Assembly (NCBI GenBank): GCA_002499455.1
Contig: DALN01000068.1
Coordinates: 7,370 to 15,539, forward strand
Direction: 5' to 3'
Source of the DNA: Methanoculleus sp. UBA77
Lineage (GTDB): Archaea > Halobacteriota > Methanomicrobia > Methanomicrobiales > Methanoculleaceae
DNA length: 8,170 nucleotides
Below are positions 1 to 7,201 of this stretch, one piece after another. A program made the position numbers and the translations under genes. The notes under the pieces were generated by a model that was not told the DNA's origin, searched no databases, and worked only from the letters and a program-made list of their open reading frames with translations. How positions within the stretch are numbered: position 1 is the first letter of the stretch; every line of letters begins with the position of its first letter.

Positions 1-2906
1 CCGGCGGTGACGTCGGCGGTGAAGTCTGCGACGGGGGCATTCACGTGAAGCTGCGCCTCGGCCACGGCAGGGAAATACCTGCCGCCATGCCGGTCTTCGA
101 TCCTGCCGGGGGGGACCGTGATCTCCGTCGTGCCGGGGGCATCGGCACGGACCGTTACCGTCACCAGCGTGATATTGGCGGTCCCCGAAGCCCCCGTGGA
201 ATCCCTGGCGCTGCACCAGACCGTATCGGCCGGAACCGTACCGTTTGCCGGGATAACCGACCATGCCGGGAACTGGACGCCGACAATCTCGCCGACGGCC
301 GGATCTGTCAGTTGCACGGTGAGGTTATAACTGAGGAGTTCCGCAGGGGCGGCATCGAGCGCCACCGTGTACGCCCGTGTCTGCCCGACAGACAGCGTTG
401 AGGCTGCCGGCAGGACGGCGATCTGGTTGTTCGTATCGGGCAGACCACTCAGCACGAGGGAGGTTGTTCCGTACGCGGCATCGGCCAGATCATTTCTGGC
501 GGCGGGAACCGAAGCGGCGTAGACGGTATAACCGGCATGAGTACCGATCTCCGGTGCAAGCCCGCAACTGCTGGTATTCCAGCGGTACTCCCAGGTAGCG
601 TCCGGATTAACCTCCACCTGTGTAAACGTGCCGGCATCTCCGGTTACGCAGGGTATGGCCGTGTCGTCAAGCCTTGTTCCGTTCGCTGCAAGTCCGGGTC
701 CCCTGATGAAGAGATATGTGGTTGCACTGTCGGTGTTTGTGCCGGAGAAGCCGACCTCATCACCGGTATAGTATATGCCGATGCCGGCCGATGTTATGGT
801 CACTGCTCCCCGATCCACGCTCACCGTGACGCTGGCCGAGCGTGAGGGGTCGACCCAGTCGATCGCTTCGATGGTGTAGTCCTGCGCCCTCGTTGAGGAG
901 TTCGTCTCGAACCAGATTGTGCGGGTGCCGGAGGATCCGACAGTGATATTTGCCTGCGACGCCGCGGTTGCGTTCGTCACCGATCGGGGGCCGGAAGTCC
1001 CGATACCGCTGACGCCGGTTTGTCCGGGCACGATGGAGGGATACGCCGCCGGCGGGGTGTCCCCGGCCGCCTTGATGTAGATGAAGTATGTCCGGCCGTT
1101 CTCGCCGCCAACGGTCAGATCAAACTGGTTGCCGCGTATGATGGAATCCTTCCCGGCGGTGAGGGTGACCGGGGTCCTGACGGTGAAGCCCTGCGGGAGT
1201 GTGGCGGACTGCCCGTCGGGGTTCGTGACGACGACGTTCCAGGCGCCCGCCTGTTTCCCGGTGAGATCAAGCGTGCACGCGATCCGTGACGACGAGACAA
1301 CGGAGACGCCCGTGGCCACGATATCGGGCTGTCCTGACCTGGTGAGCCGCACGGTCGCGCCGTTCTGGAAGCCGGTTCCCGCAAGGTCGGTGATCTGGAC
1401 GGCGCTGCCGGTATACCCGGAGTTCGGGGTGATCCCGGCAATCGCCGGGGCCGGGATCTGACCCGGATAGATCCAGCGTGCTCCGTCAGCATCGGATTCC
1501 GTCAGGGTGCGTCTGATCTGGCCGGAACTGACCTGGCCATACATTGCCTTCGCCGTGTCGGAGGGGTATCCCTGGACGTTCCCGTAGAGGTCGAGGAGCT
1601 GCACCCAGTGGCCGAGCTCGTGGAGGCAGACCGTCTCGATATCGTACTGCCCTGTTCCGGGGTTCGTCGACCACGAGTATCGGGTATTGAACTTGATATC
1701 GCATTCAACGACCTGTCCCGCGCTGGACCAGGTGCTCGCCTGGGCAAGCACCCCTTCTATGGCGATATCGCCCCAGAGAATCTCGTTTTTATAGTTATAT
1801 CCCCTGTCCGTCGAGGATGTGGTTCCGGCATACTGGAAAGAGAAGTCGGAGCCCTGTACCGCGGTCCATGTTCCGGCGGCGTTCTGCGCCGCGGTGAGAG
1901 CGCCTGATATCGAGGAGGGATTAACGTAGTAGGAGACGACGGGCGCGGTCCCCTGCCAGCGTTTTTTGCTCCACCCGAACGGAACACTGAGCGAGTATGG
2001 CCCGAGTTCGGTCACTCTATCATCGTGGAGCACGTAGACCGGCCCGCTGCTTGCCGATCCCCAGTATGTCTGCCCCCGCCAGGCAATCCCGGTCGGGACC
2101 CTGCAGACGATCTCTGTGTCGGTCCAGGAGACAATCTCGTTTGGGTTGGCGGTCTGCCACCCCTCGACCGGGAGGTAGCCGGTAGCAAAGATCCAGTAGA
2201 GCGTGCTGCCGCTTGCGGTGAAGAAGAACGCGACATCTCCGAAGCTCTCCCGGGAGGCCTTGGTCCCGAACCCGGTCCCGGTTATAATCACCTCCGTACC
2301 GGTTCCGGCAGATGCGGTCGCCGGGGTGACGGCATCGAGGGAAACCTCCGCAGCCCCGACCGGCGGGGGAACCGGTGTTGCCGTCGTCCACATAACGCCG
2401 GCGTCGCCCTGTTGCGCGGCGTCCACCCGGTCAGCGAACTCCTCCGGCGTGAGCAGGCCTGTTGCCCCTGCTTTGGCTGCGGAGCCTCCGGCGAGGGGCA
2501 CGACCCCCTGGGAGAGGCCGACCGGCTGATAGGTGCCGTCAGGAAGTTCCTTCAGGAAGAGCCCGACGTTCTCGCCCGGGAGAAAGGCGGGGACGTCCTC
2601 AACCCACTGCGTGATCCCGTCCACCGTCCCCCCCGGCACCACGAGGACGGGGTCATCGGGGAGGCTGCCCGCGAGGGTTTCGCCGACCGAGACGGAGACG
2701 ACGGTCTCGATTCCGGTACCGGCATCGTCCCACCGGGTCTCGACGGAGGTGATTGTTCCGGTTGCTATCGCATCCGAGTGCTCCGCAAGGTATGAGGGGG
2801 AGAGATCGACCATGAGTGCAGATGCCGGGGATGCGAACACTGCTGTAAGGATGGCGAGACAGAGGGTGAAAAGAATTGTTCTGCTCTGAGAAGGGGTATC
2901 TCGCAT
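1..2906 (-). CDS. Secreted multidomain matrixin-type metalloprotease (partial, C-terminus beyond left edge)
   Basis: The minus-strand frame stays open from ATG 2906 to base 1, giving 968 codons without a stop; the 3' end lies outside. Residues 1-30 form a signal peptide (Arg2 and Arg9, hydrophobic 10-25, cleavage after Ala-Ser-Ala30). Residues 33-140 are a beta-rich domain often found ahead of matrixins. Then come IPT/TIG 1 (about 186-309), the protease (310-481), IPT/TIG 2 (484-576), two surface-protein modules of the Methanomicrobiales type (577-703, 704-827), a cohesin-like segment (829-955) and the start of a PKD domain (about 958 on). The zinc motif is H429-E430-L-G-H433 with Asp439 in the third-ligand position; M455-Y-G is a candidate Met-turn. 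Many N-X-S/T sequons lie in the C-terminal half. By inference it is an exported, surface-linked protease; its substrate is unknown. The start is fixed by an in-frame TGA four codons upstream. Confidence 0.88.
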   Translation of the reverse strand, partial: MRDTPSQSRTILFTLCLAILTAVFASPASALMVDLSPSYLAEHSDAIATGTITSVETRWDDAGTGIETVVSVSVGETLAGSLPDDPVLVVPGGTVDGITQWVEDVPAFLPGENVGLFLKELPDGTYQPVGLSQGVVPLAGGSAAKAGATGLLTPEEFADRVDAAQQGDAGVMWTTATPVPPPVGAAEVSLDAVTPATASAGTGTEVIITGTGFGTKASRESFGDVAFFFTASGSTLYWIFATGYLPVEGWQTANPNEIVSWTDTEIVCRVPTGIAWRGQTYWGSASSGPVYVLHDDRVTELGPYSLSVPFGWSKKRWQGTAPVVSYYVNPSSISGALTAAQNAAGTWTAVQGSDFSFQYAGTTSSTDRGYNYKNEILWGDIAIEGVLAQASTWSSAGQVVECDIKFNTRYSWSTNPGTGQYDIETVCLHELGHWVQLLDLYGNVQGYPSDTAKAMYGQVSSGQIRRTLTESDADGARWIYPGQIPAPAIAGITPNSGYTGSAVQITDLAGTGFQNGATVRLTRSGQPDIVATGVSVVSSSRIACTLDLTGKQAGAWNVVVTNPDGQSATLPQGFTVRTPVTLTAGKDSIIRGNQFDLTVGGENGRTYFIYIKAAGDTPPAAYPSIVPGQTGVSGIGTSGPRSVTNATAASQANITVGSSGTRTIWFETNSSTRAQDYTIEAIDWVDPSRSASVTVSVDRGAVTITSAGIGIYYTGDEVGFSGTNTDSATTYLFIRGPGLAANGTRLDDTAIPCVTGDAGTFTQVEVNPDATWEYRWNTSSCGLAPEIGTHAGYTVYAASVPAARNDLADAAYGTTSLVLSGLPDTNNQIAVLPAASTLSVGQTRAYTVALDAAPAELLSYNLTVQLTDPAVGEIVGVQFPAWSVIPANGTVPADTVWCSARDSTGASGTANITLVTVTVRADAPGTTEITVPPGRIEDRHGGRYFPAVAEAQLHVNAPVADFTADVTA

Positions 2907-2944
2907 ACTCCGTTTTCATCTGCGGGAATCATATATCTTCGCAT
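2765..2944 (-). other. Short 59-codon ORF with strong Shine-Dalgarno, overlapping the protease start
   Basis: AAGGAG at 2958-2953 stands 8 nt before ATG 2944, the best ribosome binding site in this part of the window. The frame opened there (starting MRRYMIPADENG) is not the protease frame; it ends at TAG 2767-2765 after running through the protease signal-peptide region. The product resembles nothing I know. It may be a translated upstream ORF that limits protease synthesis, an accident, or a sign that one base is missing or extra between 2944 and 2870 and that the protease really starts at 2944. I would not annotate it as a protein gene without further evidence. Confidence 0.25.
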
Positions 2945-3002
2945 CTCGTTCTCTCCTTTTTACCATATCTCATGAATGAAATGATATCCACAAACCGTGT
3001 GC

Positions 3003-3011
3003 TTAATATAA
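3003..3011 (-). promoter_or_regulatory. Likely TATA box of the protease gene
   Basis: Read on the minus strand the bases are TTATATTAA, a fair archaeal TATA box in an AT-rich pocket (about 2920-3015) that contrasts with the GC-rich surroundings. Transcription would start about 25 bp downstream, near 2980. That leaves a leader containing the AAGGAG sequence at 2958-2953. The leader reaches ATG 2944 after about 36 nt and the protease ATG at 2906 after about 75 nt. Confidence 0.45.
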
Positions 3012-3153
3012 TGTATTGGGTGTCTATCGCCCACACCGGCCCCATGGAGGAAAAAGAGTCTCTGCCGGCCGTCCCTGGAACTGCCGGGTAGGGCTCGCTG
3101 CAGGGGCGGGGCCCGCTCTCGTTTCTCGTTCCGTGCGAGGTGGCTCCCGCAGG

Positions 3154-3423
3154 TCAGCTGTGTTTTGCCTCCTGGAGGATGAGGGGTCTGCCGGCCTGGA
3201 TTGACCGTTCCGTCCTCATTCGTATCGCCGAAGGGGATCGGGGTGACCCTGACGTAGCCGGGTTTCGTGGCGGCCGAGAGCCTGCCGTTCACCACGAGTG
3301 TGACGGTGTGGTTGCCGGGGAAGGTGATATATACCGGGTTCCGCCTGGCGAAGTTGCGCCGTCACTGAAGGTCCAGAACCGCGAGATGGGGGTGCCGGTC
3401 CCGGTGTCCTCTTCAGCGAAAGC
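3154..3423 (-). pseudogene. Frameshifted PKD-dockerin gene remnant
   Basis: Three minus-strand frames in succession carry pieces of one familiar architecture. From 3423 to about 3349 the frame reads a PKD core (DTGTGTPISRFWTFSDGATS). Around 3347 the homology moves by one base into another frame, reading RRNPVYITFPGNHTVTL, then VNGRLSAATKPGYVRVTP and the dockerin-type calcium loop FGDTNEDGTVN up to 3200. At 3199-3198 a second one-base shift, removable by dropping one C, continues the dockerin helix as QAGRPLILQEAKHS before TGA at 3156. Upstream sequence to 3525 is open but unrecognisable, and no signal peptide or second dockerin half survives. PKD-dockerin tails are typical of Methanomicrobiales surface proteins. 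I infer a decayed 3' gene end, perhaps left by recombination with a sequence like the neighbouring protease's PKD-bearing tail. Sequencing errors could explain one shift but not the missing 5' part. Confidence 0.7.
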
Positions 3424-3470
3424 CTTCTTTATGGAAAACACTACTCCCGGGCGCAGAGAACCCGCCAGAT

Positions 3471-3480
3471 TCTTATAAGA
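3471..3480. repeat. Perfect 10-bp palindrome TCTTATAAGA
   Basis: A short perfect inverted repeat with a TATA-like core lies in the gap between the flavoprotein terminator and the PKD-dockerin remnant. It could be a relic promoter or operator of the decayed gene, or chance. Confidence 0.3.
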
Positions 3481-3542
3481 TTCGTGTTCCCGGCAGCCTC
3501 CATGCTGAGCCGAGATCCCAGTCACGCCGGTACGCCCTGCGA

Positions 3543-3572
3543 CAAAAAAGAAGAAACCCGGACGGCGCCGGG
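3543..3572 (-). terminator. T-rich terminator after the flavoprotein gene
   Basis: On the minus strand, 20 nt past the stop codon at 3592, CCCGG and CCGGG can pair around a six-base loop (3572-3557). The run TTTCTTCTTTTTT (3556-3544) follows directly. Archaeal termination depends mainly on the U-tract, and none like it occurs elsewhere in the GC-rich part of the window. The hairpin itself is short (5 bp), and an alternative pairing exists through the palindrome CGGCGCCG. Confidence 0.65.
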
Positions 3573-3591
3573 CCGCCTGCCCGCTATCGCT

Positions 3592-4266
3592 TCACTCTTC
3601 CTTGATCCAGCCCATCGAGACGTACCAGTCGTACTCGTGGCGCCAGAGGTCGCGGTTCGCCATGACGAGCCGGCGGAAGTAGTCCCGCCGCTGCCGGTGG
3701 ATCTCCTCCTGCTCGGGGTACCGGTGCTCCCCCCGGATTGACCCGGCGAGTTTCTTCCCGAGCGCGAAAGCCTCGTTCTCGGCCCGCTCGAGCGCGGCCG
3801 GATCCCATCCTATGGCGACGCCGACCCCGCCGATTGCAGTCGCCCCCAGGTTGGTCAGGGCGCGGTTCATGTAGGTGACGACATCGTCCTGACCGCTTCC
3901 GCCCGCGGTACAGACGGAGCAGCCGAACTTGCCGGTGAGCATCTGGCAGTGGATGGCGTCCGCCATGCGGTCGAAGACCGCCTTTAAGGGGGCGGTGACC
4001 GAGTCGATGTAGTTCGGCGAGCCGAGGACGATCCCATCGGCGTCGAGGATCTCGTTGAAGAGATCCGCGAAGTCGTCCATCAGGGGGCAGTCACCGGTCG
4101 CGTAACAGGAACCGCACGCGGTGCAGTACTCGATCCGGAGCGTGTAAAGGTCGATGAGCTTCGTCTCTGCCCCTCCCTCCCGGGCACCTGCGAGGACGGC
4201 GTTGACGAGGCGCAGTGTCCTGCTCTCCTCCCCCCGGGGGCTTGCATTCAATCCGAGGACTTTCAT
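3592..4266 (-). CDS. Iron-sulfur flavoprotein of the NADPH-dependent FMN reductase family
   Basis: A 224-residue flavodoxin-fold protein of the FMN-reductase superfamily, of the archaeal iron-sulfur flavoprotein (Isf-like) kind. The N-terminal strand and phosphate loop (VLGLNASPRG, residues 3-12) bind FMN phosphate. Cys48, Cys51, Cys54 and Cys60 form the compact CX2CX2CX5C motif that in Isf carries a [4Fe-4S] cluster. GSPNY (82-86) is the second flavin loop and TAGGSGQ the third. The tail, rich in Trp and Tyr and ending SMGWIKEE, is usual in methanogen members. Isf proteins pass electrons between ferredoxin and acceptors such as O2 or H2O2; the partner here is unknown. Extra cysteines at 107, 116 and 119 are a minor oddity. 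ATG 4266 is chosen because the family begins MKVLGLNASPR, but TTG 4272 is possible, since AGGAG (4283-4279) sits 6 nt before it and 12 nt before the ATG. Confidence 0.87.
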   Translation of the reverse strand: MKVLGLNASPRGEESRTLRLVNAVLAGAREGGAETKLIDLYTLRIEYCTACGSCYATGDCPLMDDFADLFNEILDADGIVLGSPNYIDSVTAPLKAVFDRMADAIHCQMLTGKFGCSVCTAGGSGQDDVVTYMNRALTNLGATAIGGVGVAIGWDPAALERAENEAFALGKKLAGSIRGEHRYPEQEEIHRQRRDYFRRLVMANRDLWRHEYDWYVSMGWIKEE

Positions 4267-4278
4267 GTACAATCAGAG

Positions 4279-4319
4279 CTCCTGTATGCAGGGGATTGCG
4301 GCAGAGGCAGGATAAAAGT
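4279..4319 (-). promoter_or_regulatory. Promoter and ribosome binding site of the flavoprotein gene
   Basis: On the minus strand CACTTTTATC (4320-4311) is a TATA-like element with centre near 4315. A start about 26 bp downstream, near 4289, would give a leader of some 23 nt carrying AGGAG at 4283-4279. The spacing fits a separate transcript for the flavoprotein rather than only read-through from the hydrolase gene. Confidence 0.45.
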
Positions 4320-4344
4320 GTCGATCCGGCCGCAGGGGCGGCCG

Positions 4345-4899
4345 TCACCGCGCCGGGCGGCGGAGGTACTCCCCTGCCGTCGTCACCCGGGCATAGGTCC
4401 CGTCGAGCGCCGCCATGAAAGCGGCGTGCACCATCCCGGCCGGCACCGCGACACCGCCGAAGGTCAGGCCGCTGGCGGCGCAGGCATCGGCGATCACCGT
4501 GCAGGCGTAACCGAGGTCGCGGGCGGCGCGGGTCGTGGCGTCGATGCACATCTGGCTCATCGCGCCGCAGATCACGAGCTCCGTCACCCCCTCCTCCGCG
4601 AGGAGCGCGGCGAGATCGGTGCCGAGGAAACTGTTCGGCCGGTTCTTCTCGACGATCTGCTCCCGGGGCAGCGGGCGAACGCTGCTGTGGATCTCCGCAC
4701 CCGGCGTCCCGGGGAGGAAGAACGTCGCCCCGGGCCGCGTGGCGACGTGGCGGACGAAGAAGGCCGGGCGGCCGGATTCCCGGAATGCGGCGAGGAGATC
4801 TGCGGCATTCGCGGCGGCCGCGTCCATCCCGGGGAGTTCCTTTGCTCCGCCCGGGAAGTAGTCGTTCTGGATGTCGACGAGGAGGAGGGCTTCGGTCAT
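4345..4899 (-). CDS. Isochorismatase-like cysteine hydrolase
   Basis: A 184-residue single-domain protein of the isochorismatase/nicotinamidase-like superfamily, of normal length. The catalytic triad of the family is visible: Asp9 in LLVDIQNDYF, Lys85 in VEKNRPNSF, and the nucleophile Cys118 in MSQMCIDATTRAARDLGY. Before the cysteine, ICGAMSQ is where the family has its cis-peptide. Members hydrolyse isochorismate, nicotinamide, N-carbamoyl amines, ureidoacrylate or similar, and the sequence alone does not say which. The usual nicotinamidase metal set (Asp-X-His...His) is not evident, so a nicotinamidase label is not supported. The protein has no signal peptide and is cytoplasmic. Start: ATG 4899 gives the standard family N-terminus. 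GTG 4950 would add 17 low-complexity residues and is rejected. No Shine-Dalgarno sequence precedes either. The gene begins 94 bp after the hypF stop. Confidence 0.85.
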   Translation of the reverse strand: MTEALLLVDIQNDYFPGGAKELPGMDAAAANAADLLAAFRESGRPAFFVRHVATRPGATFFLPGTPGAEIHSSVRPLPREQIVEKNRPNSFLGTDLAALLAEEGVTELVICGAMSQMCIDATTRAARDLGYACTVIADACAASGLTFGGVAVPAGMVHAAFMAALDGTYARVTTAGEYLRRPAR

Positions 4900-4945
4900 G
4901 CCTAGGAGGTTGTCCGCGGAAGGGGATGAAGGATGCGAAGGGGCG

Positions 4946-4963
4946 GGCACGTTGCAGCGTGCC
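4946..4963 (-). terminator. Hairpin between hypF and the hydrolase gene
   Basis: GGCACG and CGTGCC pair perfectly (6 bp) around a six-base loop, 30 nt beyond the hypF stop. On the minus strand a C/T-rich stretch follows, but no real T-tract, so termination would be weak. It may only be a transcript-stabilising or processing structure. Confidence 0.3.
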
Positions 4964-4993
4964 GTACCGCCTTCTCATCAGGACCCGGCCCCC

Positions 4994-7201
4994 TCACTCC
5001 ACGCTTCCCCCGTAGACCACCTGCCCGAAGCTGATGCACCCGTCCCCGAGCGGATACTCCCGGTTGATAACCAGTTCAAGCCCCGCAGCCCGGACCTCCC
5101 CGACGATCGTCTCCCGGATCGCCCGGTTATAGGCCACCCCGCCCGAGAGGGCCACCCGCGGGATCCCCCGCTCCTCCGCCACCCGGACGGCCATCGCGGC
5201 GACACCCCGGGCGAGGTTATACTGGAACGATGCAGCGATATCCCCCACCCGCTCGCCGGCCGCAGCCCGCCGGTATGCCTCCGCGAGGAGCGACCGGGTC
5301 GAGAGGATCTCGCAGCCTTCCTCGCGTGAAAACTCGAGGTCCCAGGCCGACGGCCTCCCGGCATACGCCGCCGACTCGAGTTTCATCGCCGGCTCGCCGT
5401 CGTAGGTCCGCTCCCGGCAGATGCCGAGGAGGGCCGCGGCGGCGTCGAGGACCCTCCCGGTGCTCGAGGTCGCGGCGACGTTCAAGCCCCGCTCCACCTG
5501 CCTGGTGAGGACCGAGAGTTCCATCTCGGTCCAGCCCCGTGACGCGAGGAGGTCTCTCACCCCTGATGTCGGGAGGATACCATACAGCATCCGCTCCGGG
5601 AACCGGGTGGCAAGATCGCCGCCCGGCATCGGGACGACCTCGAGGTGGGCGACCCGGTCGAGGTGGGGGACCTCTCCCGCAAAGACCTCGCCGCCCCAGA
5701 CCGTCCCGTCGTCGCCGTAGCCCACGCCATCGATCGCGATCCCGACGCACTCCTCCCGGGTCGTGGCGGCGATATGCGCCCGGTGATGCTGGACGGCGAG
5801 GAGTTCCGCCCCGGCCGCCTCGGCGACCTCGCGGGCGTAGCGGGTCGAGAGGAACTGCGGGTGGAGGTCGTGGACGATCAGATCGTATTGCGCCCCGATG
5901 ATTCCCCCGATCTTCTCCGCCGTCTCCTGCAGGTAGGCGAGGGTCTGGGGGTTCCTGACGTTCCCCACATGGGGCGATGTAATGCAGAACCCGTTGCGGT
6001 AGACGGAGACGTTTGCGTTCAGCTCCGGCCCGACACCGAGGATGCAGGCATCGCCGAGGTCGATCGCCGCCCGCTTCGGGGCGAGGCCACGCGAGAGGCG
6101 GATGATGTAGCCGTCCCGCACGACCGAGTCGTCGCACCGGTTGACGATCCGGCGGTCGTGAGTGAGTATGTAGTCGACCTCTCCCGAGAGCCGGCCGAGG
6201 GCGATCTCGAGATCCGTGATCATCGGGTAGCCCGGCAGGTTCGCGCTCGTCATGACCAGCAGCGGGTGGGCGAGGTGCGCAAAGAGGAGATGGTGCAGCC
6301 CGGTGTAGGGGAGCATGCACCCGATGGTGTGGAGGTTCGAGATCCCCGGGTGCGACGCGTGATCCTTCTTCTCGAGCACCACGATGGGCCGCTCGCGGGA
6401 GCGGAGGATCCGCCGCTCCTCCTCCGAGACGACCGCGATCCGCTTCACCTCTTCGGGGGTCGCCATCACCGCGAGGGGCTGCTCCGTCCGGCCCAGGCGG
6501 CGCTTCAGTTCAGGGGCGGCCTCCTCGGTGCAGGCGATATGGAACCCCCCGATCCCGCGGATGGCGACGATCGCTCCGCCGTCGAGGAGGGCTGCTGCCT
6601 CCCGGACGGGATCGCTCGCTGCAACCGGCGTCCCGTCGGCCTTAACGAGGGCGAGCTGCGGCCCGCATGCCGCACAGGCGATCGTCTGAGCGTGGTGCCG
6701 CCGGCAGGAGGGGTCGGTGTACTCGCTTGCGCAGGCGCCGCACATGGGAAATTCCGACATCGACGTCCGTTCCCGGTCGTAGGGGATGGCGGTGATGATG
6801 CTGTACCGGGGGCCGCAGTTGACGCAGGACGTGGCCCAGTAACCCTCGTATCGTCCTCCGGGCGTGAAGATATCGGCGATACAGTCGTCGCAGGTAGCGA
6901 CGTCGGCCGGGATGAATCCCGAGAGGCTCCCGGAGCCGCTCTCCAGAATGGTAAACCCTTCGGTTTGATTGCCGCGCAGATCTTGAACATCTACGGAATC
7001 TATGCGGGATAGGGGAGTTCCTCTGGATACAGCCTCCAGGAACTCTTCAAATCGTTCTCCGCATGCATGGATCTCCACCTCACTCCCGAGGTTTTTGACG
7101 GTCCCGGTGATCCCGAATTCCCGGGCTTTTGCATAGACGAAGGGGCGAAATCCAACCCCCTGCACGATGCCCCGGATCGTGATAGTGCCACATGTACGCA
7201 T
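4994..7201 (-). CDS. hypF: [NiFe]-hydrogenase maturation carbamoyltransferase HypF
   Basis: HypF uses carbamoyl phosphate and ATP to make a carbamoyl adenylate, and passes the carbamoyl group to the HypE C-terminal cysteine. HypE then dehydrates it to the cyanide ligands of the hydrogenase iron. All domains are present in 735 residues, a normal length. The acylphosphatase domain (1-90) has GIVQGVGFRPFVY at 11-23 and Asn37. Two HypF zinc fingers are CX2CX18CX2C (Cys104/107/126/129 and 154/157/176/179). The YrdC/Sua5-like domain (about 195-375) has LPYTGLHHLL, MTSANLPGYP and RCDDSVVR. The Kae1-like domain (about 385-735) has VHDLHPQFLSTRYA (443-456), QHHRAH (471-476), IDGVGYGDDGTVWGGE and C-terminal GDGCISFGQ. 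It is cytoplasmic and works with HypC, D and E, none of which lies here. ATG 7201 is directly supported by the acylphosphatase start. No Shine-Dalgarno precedes it, and GTATAAC some 26 nt upstream suggests a leaderless or near-leaderless mRNA. Confidence 0.97.
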   Translation of the reverse strand: MRTCGTITIRGIVQGVGFRPFVYAKAREFGITGTVKNLGSEVEIHACGERFEEFLEAVSRGTPLSRIDSVDVQDLRGNQTEGFTILESGSGSLSGFIPADVATCDDCIADIFTPGGRYEGYWATSCVNCGPRYSIITAIPYDRERTSMSEFPMCGACASEYTDPSCRRHHAQTIACAACGPQLALVKADGTPVAASDPVREAAALLDGGAIVAIRGIGGFHIACTEEAAPELKRRLGRTEQPLAVMATPEEVKRIAVVSEEERRILRSRERPIVVLEKKDHASHPGISNLHTIGCMLPYTGLHHLLFAHLAHPLLVMTSANLPGYPMITDLEIALGRLSGEVDYILTHDRRIVNRCDDSVVRDGYIIRLSRGLAPKRAAIDLGDACILGVGPELNANVSVYRNGFCITSPHVGNVRNPQTLAYLQETAEKIGGIIGAQYDLIVHDLHPQFLSTRYAREVAEAAGAELLAVQHHRAHIAATTREECVGIAIDGVGYGDDGTVWGGEVFAGEVPHLDRVAHLEVVPMPGGDLATRFPERMLYGILPTSGVRDLLASRGWTEMELSVLTRQVERGLNVAATSSTGRVLDAAAALLGICRERTYDGEPAMKLESAAYAGRPSAWDLEFSREEGCEILSTRSLLAEAYRRAAAGERVGDIAASFQYNLARGVAAMAVRVAEERGIPRVALSGGVAYNRAIRETIVGEVRAAGLELVINREYPLGDGCISFGQVVYGGSVE

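Noticed and set aside
2025..2795. Plus-strand ORF of 256 codons opposite the protease
   Set aside because: It is a shadow of the protease frame, which carries the signal peptide and recognisable domains; no motif is seen on the plus strand.
2960..3295. 111-codon minus-strand ORF as an intact gene
   Set aside because: Only its first part has homology (PKD end and dockerin loop), beginning in mid-domain; the rest is unstructured read-through, so it belongs to the pseudogene.
4900..4950. N-terminal extension of the hydrolase from GTG 4950
   Set aside because: The 17 added residues (Pro/Ser-rich) are not part of the family, no ribosome binding site precedes the GTG, and the added segment covers the hairpin arm at 4946-4951.
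4091..4978. Minus-strand ORF of 295 codons across the hydrolase and flavoprotein genes
   Set aside because: It runs out of frame through both recognised genes and is rich in Arg and Pro, as expected for a GC-biased shadow frame.
5217..6320. Minus-strand ORF of 367 codons inside hypF
   Set aside because: It is an alternative frame within hypF, with Arg/Pro-rich composition and no family resemblance.
5645..7012. Long plus-strand ORF of 455 codons opposite hypF
   Set aside because: It is the antisense frame of a complete, motif-rich hypF in GC-rich DNA; its product is low-complexity in Arg, Asp and Gly and resembles no family.
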